Below are positions 51,593 through 60,634 of a stretch of 64,000 bases of DNA, piece by piece. The notes beneath the pieces are model-generated. The model was not told the DNA's origin. It did not search any database and was given only the letters and a program-made list of their open reading frames with translations. The stretch lies in assembly GCA_040219025.1 (NCBI GenBank), contig JAVJTE010000018.1, forward strand, positions 4,614 to 68,613, given 5' to 3'. The DNA comes from HT1-32 sp040219025. GTDB taxonomy: Bacteria; Pseudomonadota; Alphaproteobacteria; Rhodospirillales; HT1-32. The first letter of the stretch is position 1. Each line of letters opens with the position of its first letter. The translations under genes were made by a program, and so were the position numbers.

Positions 51593-52521
51593 CAGGTGCT
51601 GAAATGGTCGTGAAGATGCGAAATTGCGCTTTGCCCCATTGCGATCACGGCTTCGACGCTGTTGCCGCCGATATGCGGGGTGAAGGCCGCGTTTTGAAAG
51701 CTCAGCAACTCTGTATCGGTAACGGGTTCGGTATTATAGACATCCATCGCCGCACCACCGATCCAGCGTTCCCGGAGGGCCTGCTTGAGATCGTTTTCGA
51801 CAACAATCTCGCCGCGTGCCGTGTTGATCAGGATTGCTGTGTCTTTCATCGCCCGGAAAACCGGTTTGCACATCATGCCCTCTGTTTTCCGGGTGAGGGG
51901 GGTGTGCAGCGTGACGATGTCACTTCGGGCAATCAGTTCGTCGAAACTGACCGGCTGGCATCCGGCTGTCCGGATTGCATCGGCCACCGGCAGGATTTCG
52001 TTGACCAGAACCTGACAGCCAAGCGGTTTCAGCAAGGCCGCGACATCGCGTCCGATATGGCCGAAGCCGACAATGCCCACGGTGCATTGTGACAGCTGGC
52101 GTCCGCCATCACGCTGCCAGATACCGCTGCGCAACTGCCGGTCGGAGCGGAACAGGTTGTGGGTCAGGCCCAGCATGAACCCGAGGGTCATTTCAGATAC
52201 CGACCGGCGGTTGACGCCGGATTTCCAGCCAAGTTTCACCCCGTGATCGGCAAGCGCATTCTGATCGATATTGTTCAGACCGACACCGAACTTGGCGATG
52301 ATTTTCAGGTCAGGGCAGGCCGCCAGAATGGTGCTGTCGATCTGTTCCAGCCCGATGATCGCACCATCCGTATCCCGCAGAAAGTCGATCAGGGTGTTTC
52401 CGGCAAGGCGTGTTCCGGTATCGTTAAAGACAGTCGCCGGGAACCGTTTGATGAGCTCGGACCGGAGAATATCATTCTGGCAGAACGCGTTCGGTGCTGC
52501 CTTGATCCGGACTTGCTTCAT
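51592..52521 (-). CDS. D-isomer-specific 2-hydroxyacid dehydrogenase (SerA-like)
   Basis: 309 residues. Cofactor motif TVGIVGFGHIGRDVAALL, catalytic Arg in NTARGEIV, Glu in DVYNTEPV and His in FTPHIGGNS are all present, so the enzyme should be active. N-terminal substrate domain with AKFGVGLNNID. It lacks the ACT or ASB regulatory domain of true phosphoglycerate dehydrogenase, so the 2-hydroxyacid is uncertain. It is linked by ATGA overlap to the gene before it and by a one-base overlap to the cyclase gene. Confidence 0.9.
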   Translation of the reverse strand: MKQVRIKAAPNAFCQNDILRSELIKRFPATVFNDTGTRLAGNTLIDFLRDTDGAIIGLEQIDSTILAACPDLKIIAKFGVGLNNIDQNALADHGVKLGWKSGVNRRSVSEMTLGFMLGLTHNLFRSDRQLRSGIWQRDGGRQLSQCTVGIVGFGHIGRDVAALLKPLGCQVLVNEILPVADAIRTAGCQPVSFDELIARSDIVTLHTPLTRKTEGMMCKPVFRAMKDTAILINTARGEIVVENDLKQALRERWIGGAAMDVYNTEPVTDTELLSFQNAAFTPHIGGNSVEAVIAMGQSAISHLHDHFST

Positions 52522-53279
52522 CTCGGATCCTCGAATCGGTCGCCAAGGGTCGCCGTCGTGAACAGGCTGTCGATCATCGCCTCGCCGGACAGGTCGGGCG
52601 CGAGGGTTCTCACCGGCAGCGGCAGCGCCGACGACAGCCGCCAGGTCGAAAGTCCCTGTGCCAGCGCACTGCCGGGCCGGTCAAGGATGACCAGGGCATC
52701 ATAGCTGGCCAGCAGCGCATCAAGGTCAGCGGCGGGAACCGGGAACATCTGCCATACCCGGATCAGCGCAGGCTGCAATCCGAGTGCAGCACAGCTCTGT
52801 CTCAGGGTCAGGGCCCGTGCCATCTGGGCGGGTGGTGCTGCGATGGCAAGAACGCCACCTTCTGCTGCTTCCCGGATCGCGGGGAGGGGGGGATGCGCAG
52901 ACAAGCTGGTGATCGCCACATCATCGGGGCAGAAAATCAGGCCATGCCCGCTGGCATCACCGAAGCCGCTGATGGCGGCATTCAGTTCGTCAGTACTCGC
53001 CACCAGCCAGACATGGCTGACGGCAGCGCCGGTCAGGGACAGGCTGGTCTGGTACTCCGCACTGTCGCGGACGACCGCCAGCAGGCGGGTATCCTCCGGG
53101 TCAATGTCGCTGAAGGCACGGAGCAGGGCCCAGTCCGGAAATCCGGTCAGCAGCGGGATGCGGTCAAGAGCGCCGATCGCCCGGATCCGGGTCAGGATGT
53201 AGGACCAGAGTGCTTCGGCATCAAAACTGATCTCGTGCACCCGGTCGAGGTCGTCAGCGGAAGATATGTTCATTTTCAT
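52518..53279 (-). CDS. Unrecognised protein with weak transketolase C-terminal-domain resemblance
   Basis: 253 residues from ATG 53279, overlapping the previous stop by four bases. No signal peptide or transmembrane helix. I recognise no family with confidence. The segment GGVLAIAAPPAQMARALTLRQ, LGLQPALIRVWQMFPVPAADLDALLASYDALVILD resembles the transketolase/2-oxoacid dehydrogenase C-terminal fold by eye, and the N-terminal half (LTGFPDWALLRAF) is unassigned. No thiamine-diphosphate-binding subunit lies beside it. It is sandwiched between a membrane phosphatidyltransferase-like gene and a 2-hydroxyacid dehydrogenase in a tightly coupled operon. Confidence 0.7.
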   Translation of the reverse strand: MKMNISSADDLDRVHEISFDAEALWSYILTRIRAIGALDRIPLLTGFPDWALLRAFSDIDPEDTRLLAVVRDSAEYQTSLSLTGAAVSHVWLVASTDELNAAISGFGDASGHGLIFCPDDVAITSLSAHPPLPAIREAAEGGVLAIAAPPAQMARALTLRQSCAALGLQPALIRVWQMFPVPAADLDALLASYDALVILDRPGSALAQGLSTWRLSSALPLPVRTLAPDLSGEAMIDSLFTTATLGDRFEDPR

Positions 53280-53896
53280 CACGTTTGTTTCCGTTTGCTG
53301 ATAACGCGGATGAGACTGAAGGCGGTCCACACCAGATAGGCGACGGCGCCGACACCGACAGCGATAAAGAACCAGTCGAGCCACCCGGACCAGGCAACCG
53401 GCGCGATCAGATAGATGCCGTCTTCCAGTTCAAACCGCCAGATACCAGGATATCCGACGGTTGCACCGTCCTCCAGTTCCATTGCGGCATCCAGTTTCAG
53501 ATTAAGGAACATGGCAATAACAGATGAGGCAAAACCGGCAGCGCCCAGCGCCAGCGACCAGTCACCCAGCCAGGTGGTCTGCAGCCCGATGCCGATGCAG
53601 GCGAAAAAGATGGCATGCAGCGATCCGCCGACAAAGTAGTCGAGATAATAGCCGATCCGGGTTTTCTTGCCGCTGGCCCGGGCCAGTTCTCCGTCAAAAT
53701 GATCAAGGAAACGGGCGATGACGAAGATTGTCGCGCCCCAGCCCATATCGCTGTAGTCGCCGGACAGCATCATCAACGAGCCGGCAACCCCCAGAACGAA
53801 CGAGAAGATCGTGATGTGGTTCGGATGAATGGGCGTCTTGATCAGCGGCTTTACTAGCACGCGGGCAATCGCCTGATCGTAAGGTAAGTTTGACAT
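53279..53896 (-). CDS. CDP-alcohol phosphatidyltransferase-like protein, catalytic motif altered
   Basis: 205 residues with five or six helices and clear similarity to the homologue at 47353-47949 (HPNHITIFSFVLG; GIGLQTTWLGDWSLALGAAG). The catalytic motif begins normally (DHFDGELARASGKKTRIG) but continues YYLDYFVG: the fourth Asp, the proposed general base, is Gly. Activity may therefore be lost or changed. It is the first gene of a leftward four-gene operon joined by ATGA overlaps, and its start faces hpnN across 87 bases. Confidence 0.85.
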   Translation of the reverse strand: MSNLPYDQAIARVLVKPLIKTPIHPNHITIFSFVLGVAGSLMMLSGDYSDMGWGATIFVIARFLDHFDGELARASGKKTRIGYYLDYFVGGSLHAIFFACIGIGLQTTWLGDWSLALGAAGFASSVIAMFLNLKLDAAMELEDGATVGYPGIWRFELEDGIYLIAPVAWSGWLDWFFIAVGVGAVAYLVWTAFSLIRVISKRKQT

Positions 53897-53983
53897 GATC
53901 CGGCAGGGAATAGTCCGGCTCGGGTCGTTGTCAAGCCGGTGTGGTGGCGCTATGTAGCCATTTCATAAGTTCAGGCCTTTTTC

Positions 53984-56593
53984 TTGTCCGGATCCGAACC
54001 GATCTACGCCCGCCTCGTCGACCTGCTGATAGCGGGAACCGGCCTGTCTGTCCGCAGGCCGGCGGTGACGGTGCTGGCGGCTCTGGCGCTGGCGATGCTG
54101 TCAGTCTGGTTCACCGTCAGCCATGTCCGGATCAACACCAGCAACACGGATATGCTGTCGGCAGATTTGTCGTTCCGGCGCGATGCAATTGCGTTCTCGC
54201 AGGCTTTTCCGGCCTTGTCGGAGAATCTTGTAATTGTCGTCGATGCGGCCACGCCCGATGCAGCAGAGGATGCGGCGCGGCAACTGACAGCCGGACTGGC
54301 CGCACGGACAGCGCTTTACGAATGGGTATTCTATGAGAAAGCGGATCCCTTTCTCCGCCGTCAGGGGCTGCTTTATCTGACAACGCCGGAACTGGAGAAG
54401 GTTGCGGATGACCTTGCCGCCGCCCAGCCGCTGCTCGCCAAATTGCATGCCCGTCCGAATCTGGCCGGTCTGGCCTCGGTGGTCGATCTGGCGGTGACAC
54501 AGGGCGACAGTGCGGCAAGGGAATCACTCGGCCCGTCGCTGGACCGTCTCTCCACCGTGTTCGAGAGCGTCGCAGCCGGTGATCCGAAACCGCTTTCCTG
54601 GGTCAGTCTGCTTGGTGGCGGGGCGATCTCGGAGGATGCGCGGGAGGTTGTGCTGGCCCGGCCCAGGCTGGATTTCGCATCGCTTTCCCCGTCTGGTGAC
54701 GCCATTTCGGGAATTCGGCAGGTGGTCCGGGAACTGGCGTTTGATCCGGCGCTGGGTGTGCGCGTCGGAATAACCGGCAGCGCCGCCTTGGAACAGGAGG
54801 AACTGGACAGTGTCAGGGATGGTCTGGGACTTGTCGGCCTGATCTCGCTGTCACTGGTGCTGGTGCTTCTGTTCCTCGCTTACCGGACATTGCGGGCGGT
54901 TCTGGCAACCCTGATACTGCTGATCTGCGGACTCTGTATCACGGCAGGGCTTGCGACGCTGGTGGTTGGACAGTTCAACCTGATTTCTGTGGCCTTTGCG
55001 GTTCTGTTCATCGGGCTGGGGGTCGATTTCACCCTGCACTACACCTTGCGGGCGCAGGAAGAACTGGCGTCAGGAGGAAGCCGCAAGGAAGCGCTTGGCC
55101 GTGCCACCGGGCAAGCCGGCGCGGCCCTGTTGCTCTGTGCCGTTTCCTCGGCAGTTGCCTTCTTCTCCTTCACACCGACCGATTACAGCGGTGTTGCTGA
55201 ACTGGGCCTGATTGCCGGCATGGGCATGTTTGTCGCGCTGACACTCAGCCTGACCCTGTTGCCTGCCCTGCTCATATTGCTGGGAACAGGTGGTCGCTTC
55301 AGATCGGACCGCGGAGGGCTTGTGACGCCACTGGCATCCTTTGCCGTGCGGCGGTCCGGTCTGGTTCTGGTGCTGGCAGCAGTCATTACGGGAGCGTCAG
55401 TTATTGTCATTCCGCAGTTGCGATTTGATCATGACCCGATGAATTTGCGTGACCCGTCTGCACAAAGTGTGGAACTGGCCCGCGAACTGATGGCAGATCC
55501 GGACCGGCAGACCTATGCCATCGACATTCTGGTCCGTGATGAAGCCACGCTCAAAGACCTGAAGGCAAAGCTGGAGGCACTGGAGACGGTGGCGGAGGTG
55601 CGCACAGCCGGGTCGCTTTACCCCGGTGATCAGGAAGAAAAACACGCCATTATTCAGGATCTTTCGTTTTTCCTCGGGCCAATGGCGGTGCAGCCGGTGG
55701 TGACAACACCGCTGACGGACGAGGCGCGGCAACAGGCGGCCCGGCAGCTGGTCACGCTGGTCAATTCCGCCTCTGAAGATTTTGGCGCAGCCGGAAAGCG
55801 GCTTGCGACAGCCGTCTCTGCCCTTTCCGGAGACCCGGACTTATTGCGCCGGGCAGAGTTCCTGCTGCTCTCCGGGCTGGACGGGCGTCTGCAGGCGATT
55901 TTTGCTGCCCTGCGCGCCAGCACGTTTGTTGCCGGCGATATACCGCAGCATCTGACCCGGTTCTGGATATCCGACAACGGGCAACTCCGGCTGGAGGTTA
56001 TCCCGCATGGCGATATGAGCGACGATGATCTGCGCGCTGATTTCGTGGATCAGGTCACTGCGGTTGTACCGGATGCCACGGGTACGCCGGTGATTATCCG
56101 GGCCGCCGGTGAAGCCGTCGTCGGGGCGTTCATGCAGGCTATCCTCTATGCCAGTCTGGCGGTTCTGATCCTGCTCATGTTCATGCTGCGTAATCTGCTC
56201 GATGTGGCGATCGTGGCAATCCCGGCGCTGGTCGGGGCAATTGTGACGGGCGGGCTGATGTGGGTGATTGGCCTGTCGCTGAACTTTGCCAATATCATCG
56301 TGCTGCCGCTGCTGTTTGGCCTCAGTGTCGATTTCGGCATTCACATGGTCATGCGCGCCCGTGAGGGGCGGCTGGAGGATATCTATGAAGTCTCCACCAT
56401 GCGTGCAATTGTCTACAGTGCCCTGACAACCGTCGGTTCGTTTGCGGCACTGTCACTGTCGCCGCATGTGGGGACGGCCAGCATGGGGCTGCTGCTGACC
56501 CTGTCGCTTGGTGTCACAATTGTTGCCACCCTGCTGATTACGCCGGCCCTGCTTCAGGCAACGGCGGGCTGGCGCCGGGGATCTGATGTCTGA
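53984..56593 (+). CDS. hpnN: Hopanoid transporter, RND superfamily (HpnN)
   Basis: 869 residues from TTG 53984. MMPL/RND architecture: one N-terminal helix, a large periplasmic domain, helices 2-6 (LGLVGLISLSLVLVLLFLAYRTLRAVLATL; VLFIGLGVDFTLHYTLRAQEEL), a second periplasmic domain and helices 8-12 (VLPLLFGLSVDFGIHMVMRAREGRLED). The paired VDF motifs carry the Asp residues of the proton relay. HpnN moves hopanoids to the outer membrane. It is six bases ahead of hpnL. The start codon is inferred from the lack of an upstream ATG. Confidence 0.92.
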   Translation: MSGSEPIYARLVDLLIAGTGLSVRRPAVTVLAALALAMLSVWFTVSHVRINTSNTDMLSADLSFRRDAIAFSQAFPALSENLVIVVDAATPDAAEDAARQLTAGLAARTALYEWVFYEKADPFLRRQGLLYLTTPELEKVADDLAAAQPLLAKLHARPNLAGLASVVDLAVTQGDSAARESLGPSLDRLSTVFESVAAGDPKPLSWVSLLGGGAISEDAREVVLARPRLDFASLSPSGDAISGIRQVVRELAFDPALGVRVGITGSAALEQEELDSVRDGLGLVGLISLSLVLVLLFLAYRTLRAVLATLILLICGLCITAGLATLVVGQFNLISVAFAVLFIGLGVDFTLHYTLRAQEELASGGSRKEALGRATGQAGAALLLCAVSSAVAFFSFTPTDYSGVAELGLIAGMGMFVALTLSLTLLPALLILLGTGGRFRSDRGGLVTPLASFAVRRSGLVLVLAAVITGASVIVIPQLRFDHDPMNLRDPSAQSVELARELMADPDRQTYAIDILVRDEATLKDLKAKLEALETVAEVRTAGSLYPGDQEEKHAIIQDLSFFLGPMAVQPVVTTPLTDEARQQAARQLVTLVNSASEDFGAAGKRLATAVSALSGDPDLLRRAEFLLLSGLDGRLQAIFAALRASTFVAGDIPQHLTRFWISDNGQLRLEVIPHGDMSDDDLRADFVDQVTAVVPDATGTPVIIRAAGEAVVGAFMQAILYASLAVLILLMFMLRNLLDVAIVAIPALVGAIVTGGLMWVIGLSLNFANIIVLPLLFGLSVDFGIHMVMRAREGRLEDIYEVSTMRAIVYSALTTVGSFAALSLSPHVGTASMGLLLTLSLGVTIVATLLITPALLQATAGWRRGSDV

Positions 56594-56599
56594 ACGTCG

Positions 56600-57604
56600 G
56601 TGCAGCATGTTGCGGGGGCCGGGATGCTGATGCGTCTGCTGTATCTGCTGGTCGGCGTCGGGCTTCTGGTCTGGATCGGCTCGTCGGTTGATCTGGCAGC
56701 GGTCGGCGAACAGCTGCAGCAGGTGGCCCCGGCGCTGGCACTGGCAATTCTTGCGGCCTATTTTCTGGCCTTCCTGATCGATACCATGTCCTGGCAGCTT
56801 ACCCTGCCGAGCATCGACATGGGGTCGGTCTGGCTGTGGCGTCTGTGGCGCATCCGGATGGCGGGCGAAGCGCTGAATTCGGCGCTGCCAATGGCATCAC
56901 TCGGCGGCGAGCCGGCAAAAGTGCTGATGCTGAAACGACGACACGGTATCGGGCTGCCGGAAGCGACCGCCTCGCTGGTCATGGCGCGGACCATCAACCT
57001 GATTGGCCTGATCATGTTTCTGGTTGTGGCGCTGGCGCTGGCGCTGGGTGATGACCGCCTGCCGGAGAATGCCAAGACTGCCTCTGCTACCGGTCTGGCG
57101 GCGCTGCTGATCGGGGTGGCCGGGTTCTTTGTTGTTCAGAGCAGAGGCGTCAGTTCCTGGCTGCTCGGACTCTTCAGCAAGGGGCGGCTGGCCAGCCGTG
57201 TTGGCAGCGTGATTGGTCATATCCGCGAGCTGGAGAGCCGTTTTGCGGCCTTCTATGCCAGGACGCCGGGCCGGTTTGCGCTGGCTGTCATTCTCGCCCT
57301 GATCAACTGGATCGTGGGCACGGTGGAGCTCTGGCTGACAATGCGGGCGGTTGGTGTGCCGGTCAGCTTTGCCGATGCGGTGATCATCGAAGGGGTCACG
57401 CAGCTGGTGCGGACCGGAGCTTTCTTCATCCCGCTCAGTCTGGGTGCACAGGAGGGAGCGATTGTGCTGATTGCCGGTTCCCTGACCGGCTCTCCCAGTG
57501 CCGGGCTGGCGGCGGCGCTGGTGCGGCGGGCGCGTGAACTGCTCTGGATTGTCTGGGGATTGTGGCTTGGTCGTGACCTGCTGGCACGCAAGGCGGCGGA
57601 ATAA
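56600..57604 (+). CDS. hpnL: Hopanoid-associated membrane protein HpnL (flippase-like, DUF2064-independent)
   Basis: Up to 334 residues from GTG 56600; ATG 56624 (MLMRLLYLL) is an alternative with a purine-rich leader. About eight helices, lysylphosphatidylglycerol synthase transmembrane-like (UPF0104) fold, with FIDTMSWQLTL-type early helix (YFLAFLIDTMSWQLTLP), PMASLGGEPAKVLML and IEGVTQLVRTGAFFIPLSLGAQEGAIVLI. HpnL homologues are found next to HpnN in hopanoid clusters and are thought to help lipid translocation. Six bases follow hpnN, so cotranscribed. Confidence 0.88.
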   Translation: MQHVAGAGMLMRLLYLLVGVGLLVWIGSSVDLAAVGEQLQQVAPALALAILAAYFLAFLIDTMSWQLTLPSIDMGSVWLWRLWRIRMAGEALNSALPMASLGGEPAKVLMLKRRHGIGLPEATASLVMARTINLIGLIMFLVVALALALGDDRLPENAKTASATGLAALLIGVAGFFVVQSRGVSSWLLGLFSKGRLASRVGSVIGHIRELESRFAAFYARTPGRFALAVILALINWIVGTVELWLTMRAVGVPVSFADAVIIEGVTQLVRTGAFFIPLSLGAQEGAIVLIAGSLTGSPSAGLAAALVRRARELLWIVWGLWLGRDLLARKAAE

Positions 57605-57625
57605 GTTGTCGGATGCGGGGTCTGG

Positions 57626-60616
57626 TCAGTCCGCAAAATCAGCGGGATTGAAGTATCTCTTGCGTTCGCTGTAATGCCGCTCCGCATCTTCCTCCTCGAC
57701 GCCCTTTGAAAACAGATAACCCTGCCCGTACTGGCAATGCAGCCGTGACAGCAACCGCAGATGCGTCGTGGTTTCGATACCTTCAGCAACGACCTTGAAG
57801 GACAGAGATTCGGCCAGGGCGGTTACCGATCTGACGATTTCCGAATTTTCACCGTTTGGCCCCATACGGAAGACAAAGGTACGGTCGATCTTCAGGGCAT
57901 CGATCGGAAAGCTCTGCAAATGGCCCAGCGAGGAATAGCCGGTGCCGAAATCATCGACATAGAGCGCGACGCCGAGCTGTTTCAGTTGCTCAAGGCGTTC
58001 GGTAATCAGCGTCCGGTTTTCCATGATCGCGCTTTCAGTGATCTCCAGCCGTAACAGTTCCGGTGGCATGCCGGTATCGGCGAGCACAGCCGCAACATTG
58101 CTGACCAGCGATGGCTGGCCAAGCTGGCGGGGGGCTACATTGACACTCATCGCGATGGGCGGAACATCGGGATACTTGCGCATCCACGCGACGGTCTGTT
58201 CACAGGCGGTGCGCAGTACCCAGAGACCGATATTCTGGATCAGTCCGCTGTCTTCGGCGATCGGAACAAATTCTGCCGGGGAAATTTCCTCGCCGTCGGG
58301 GCTCCGCCAGCGCAACAATGCCTCAAAGCTGGCGATATGACCGGACTTCAGATCGACAATCGGCTGGTAGACCAGCCGCAGCTGATCGCGGTCAATGGCC
58401 CGTCGCAGGTTGTTTTCGATCTGCAGGGCGCGAACGACAGAGACCCCCATCTCGTTGTCGAAGACGATATACTGGTCCTTGCCGCCATGCTTGGCCTCAT
58501 ACATCGCGATATCGGCATCGCGCAGTACTTCTTCCGAACGGGAGTAGGAGCCGTCACCAATAGCGATTCCGATGGATGCTGAACTGACGATATCATGGCC
58601 CTCCAGCTTGAAGGGCCTGCGCATGGATTCGATGATGCGCTCGGTGACGACAATTACCTGCTCATGGTCCTGCAGATCTTCGATCAGGACGGCAAATTCG
58701 TCACCGCCAAACCGGGCAACGGTATCCGTCGGGCGCAGGCAGAGCGTCAGCCGGCCGGAGATTTCCATCAGCATCCGGTCGCCAACCTGATGGCCGAGGG
58801 TATCATTGATCATCTTGAAACGGTCAAAGTCGAGGAACAGGACCGCAAAATGCTCAGCCCGCTTCCGGGTTGACCGCTGGATTGCGTGGTTCAGCCGGTC
58901 CGTGAACAGCGCACGGTTCGGCAGGCCGGTCAGGTTGTCGTGGAAAGCGTCGTGAAACAGCTGGGTTTCAAAGGTCTTGCGGTCTGTGATTTCGGTGAAA
59001 GAGCCGGCCATACGGCTGGGTTCGCCATCGTCGTCAAACACGATCAGGCCGCGTGCCGAAACCCAGCGATAGTCACCGTCACGGTTCCTGATACGGTGTT
59101 CGCTGGCAAAGTGAGGGGTGACCGACAGGGTATGGCGCTCTATGGCGGTACGCACGTCGTCGATATCTTCCGGATGTACCCGGCCCAGCCATGTATCGAG
59201 GGTGCCATCCATATCGGCTTCGCTGAAACCGAGCATCTTCTGCCAGCGATCAGAGAAATAGGCCCGCCCGGTCCGGATGTTCCAGTCCCATATGCCGTCA
59301 TTCGCACCGGCGACCGCAAGCGCATAGCGCTGTTCACTTTCTTCCAGGGCCTGCCGGGCGTCCACCCGGTCGGTAACGTCTTCGATCAGGGCAACGAATG
59401 CATTAACCTCACCATCTTCGCCGGTTACCGGGCTGAGGCTGATCTGGGCCCAGAACGACGTGCCGCCCTTGCTGTGGGTCCGCATGTCCATGGTCAGCGG
59501 CCGCCGGTTCATCAGGGCATCAGCAATCTGGTCGATATTCTCCTGCCGGGTTTCCGGCCCGAACAGAATTTCTATTCCGTGCAGGGCGACATCGTCATCA
59601 CCGAAACCGGTGATTTCCTGAAATGCCTTGTTGGCAAAAATGATCGCCGGTGACGAACGTGTCGCATCAAGGATCAGGACGCCTGACGACGTGGCCGAAA
59701 TTGCCGTGACCAGCTGCCGGTTTCGCAACAGCAGCTTGCGCAGGTCGTCCTCCCGCCTGCGGATGTCCGAGATATCGGTATAGGTTGCGACGATATAACC
59801 TTTTGCCGTCAGCCGCTCGGATACGAGGATCCAGCGGTTGCCGGAAAACTGCAGTTCGGTCTCTGCCGGAAGCTGGTGCCGGTCGGCATGCCGGTGCCGG
59901 TAAAACTCGCCTGCCGGCGCATCGTCGGGCGCGATCATGATGCCGGTCGCAACCAGTTCCTGCAGGATCGTCTCAAAACCGGTTCCGGGGACGGCAATAT
60001 CCCGGGCGGGATCGATCAGTTCCCGATAGGCTTCATTGCAGATCACCAGCCTGTCCTGCGTATCCCACAGCACAACACCGGTGGACAGCGACTCCAGCGT
60101 GGTCGAGAGGGTCTGTTTCCAGGCGTTGGCCTCGGTGTCGGCACGTATTTTGTCTGTCAGGTCGGAACCTGAACCCTTGTAGCCGAGAAAGTCGCCGAGA
60201 TCGTTGAAGACCGGTGTTCCGGATATCGAGACATAGCGGACAACGCCGTCGCCTGTGGTAATGTGATAGACGAAATTCCTGATCGGCCGGTGCTGTTCGA
60301 TATCCGTCAGATGTTTGCGCAACGCCTCGTCCTGATCGGCGTGGTCGACAAATTCCGCTCTCGACCGCCCGATGACGGCTGACGGCTCAATCCCCAGGGT
60401 CCGTTTCAGTCCGGAAGAGACATAGCTGAACCTGAGGTCCGGCCCCATCTCCCAGAACCAGTCGCTGTTGCTGTTGGCCAGGTCTCTGTACCGGTCAGCT
60501 TCGCGGCGGGCTGCATCCAGCGATTCCGCCATCATGGCCAGCCGTTCGGTCATCTCCCTGACCGGATCATCCTGCGCAGTTGTCTTGGGGTGACGCTTGT
60601 CGGTGTCTGATGACAT
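57626..60616 (-). CDS. PAS-PAS-PAS-PAS-GGDEF-EAL cyclic-di-GMP signalling protein
   Basis: 996 residues, cytosolic (no transmembrane helix). Four PAS domains span about residues 45-160, 170-285, 300-420 and 425-550. The diguanylate cyclase site GGDEF is intact at 637-641, with the inhibitory-site RxxD (RPTD) five residues before it. The phosphodiesterase EAL is intact at 765-767 (ASFEALLRW), and DDFGTGYSSLGHL is present. Both activities may exist, with PAS domains choosing between them. It follows the YbjQ gene by 18 bases on the same strand. Confidence 0.96.
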   Translation of the reverse strand: MSSDTDKRHPKTTAQDDPVREMTERLAMMAESLDAARREADRYRDLANSNSDWFWEMGPDLRFSYVSSGLKRTLGIEPSAVIGRSRAEFVDHADQDEALRKHLTDIEQHRPIRNFVYHITTGDGVVRYVSISGTPVFNDLGDFLGYKGSGSDLTDKIRADTEANAWKQTLSTTLESLSTGVVLWDTQDRLVICNEAYRELIDPARDIAVPGTGFETILQELVATGIMIAPDDAPAGEFYRHRHADRHQLPAETELQFSGNRWILVSERLTAKGYIVATYTDISDIRRREDDLRKLLLRNRQLVTAISATSSGVLILDATRSSPAIIFANKAFQEITGFGDDDVALHGIEILFGPETRQENIDQIADALMNRRPLTMDMRTHSKGGTSFWAQISLSPVTGEDGEVNAFVALIEDVTDRVDARQALEESEQRYALAVAGANDGIWDWNIRTGRAYFSDRWQKMLGFSEADMDGTLDTWLGRVHPEDIDDVRTAIERHTLSVTPHFASEHRIRNRDGDYRWVSARGLIVFDDDGEPSRMAGSFTEITDRKTFETQLFHDAFHDNLTGLPNRALFTDRLNHAIQRSTRKRAEHFAVLFLDFDRFKMINDTLGHQVGDRMLMEISGRLTLCLRPTDTVARFGGDEFAVLIEDLQDHEQVIVVTERIIESMRRPFKLEGHDIVSSASIGIAIGDGSYSRSEEVLRDADIAMYEAKHGGKDQYIVFDNEMGVSVVRALQIENNLRRAIDRDQLRLVYQPIVDLKSGHIASFEALLRWRSPDGEEISPAEFVPIAEDSGLIQNIGLWVLRTACEQTVAWMRKYPDVPPIAMSVNVAPRQLGQPSLVSNVAAVLADTGMPPELLRLEITESAIMENRTLITERLEQLKQLGVALYVDDFGTGYSSLGHLQSFPIDALKIDRTFVFRMGPNGENSEIVRSVTALAESLSFKVVAEGIETTTHLRLLSRLHCQYGQGYLFSKGVEEEDAERHYSERKRYFNPADFAD

Positions 60617-60634
60617 TTCTTGTCCGGGCGGACT

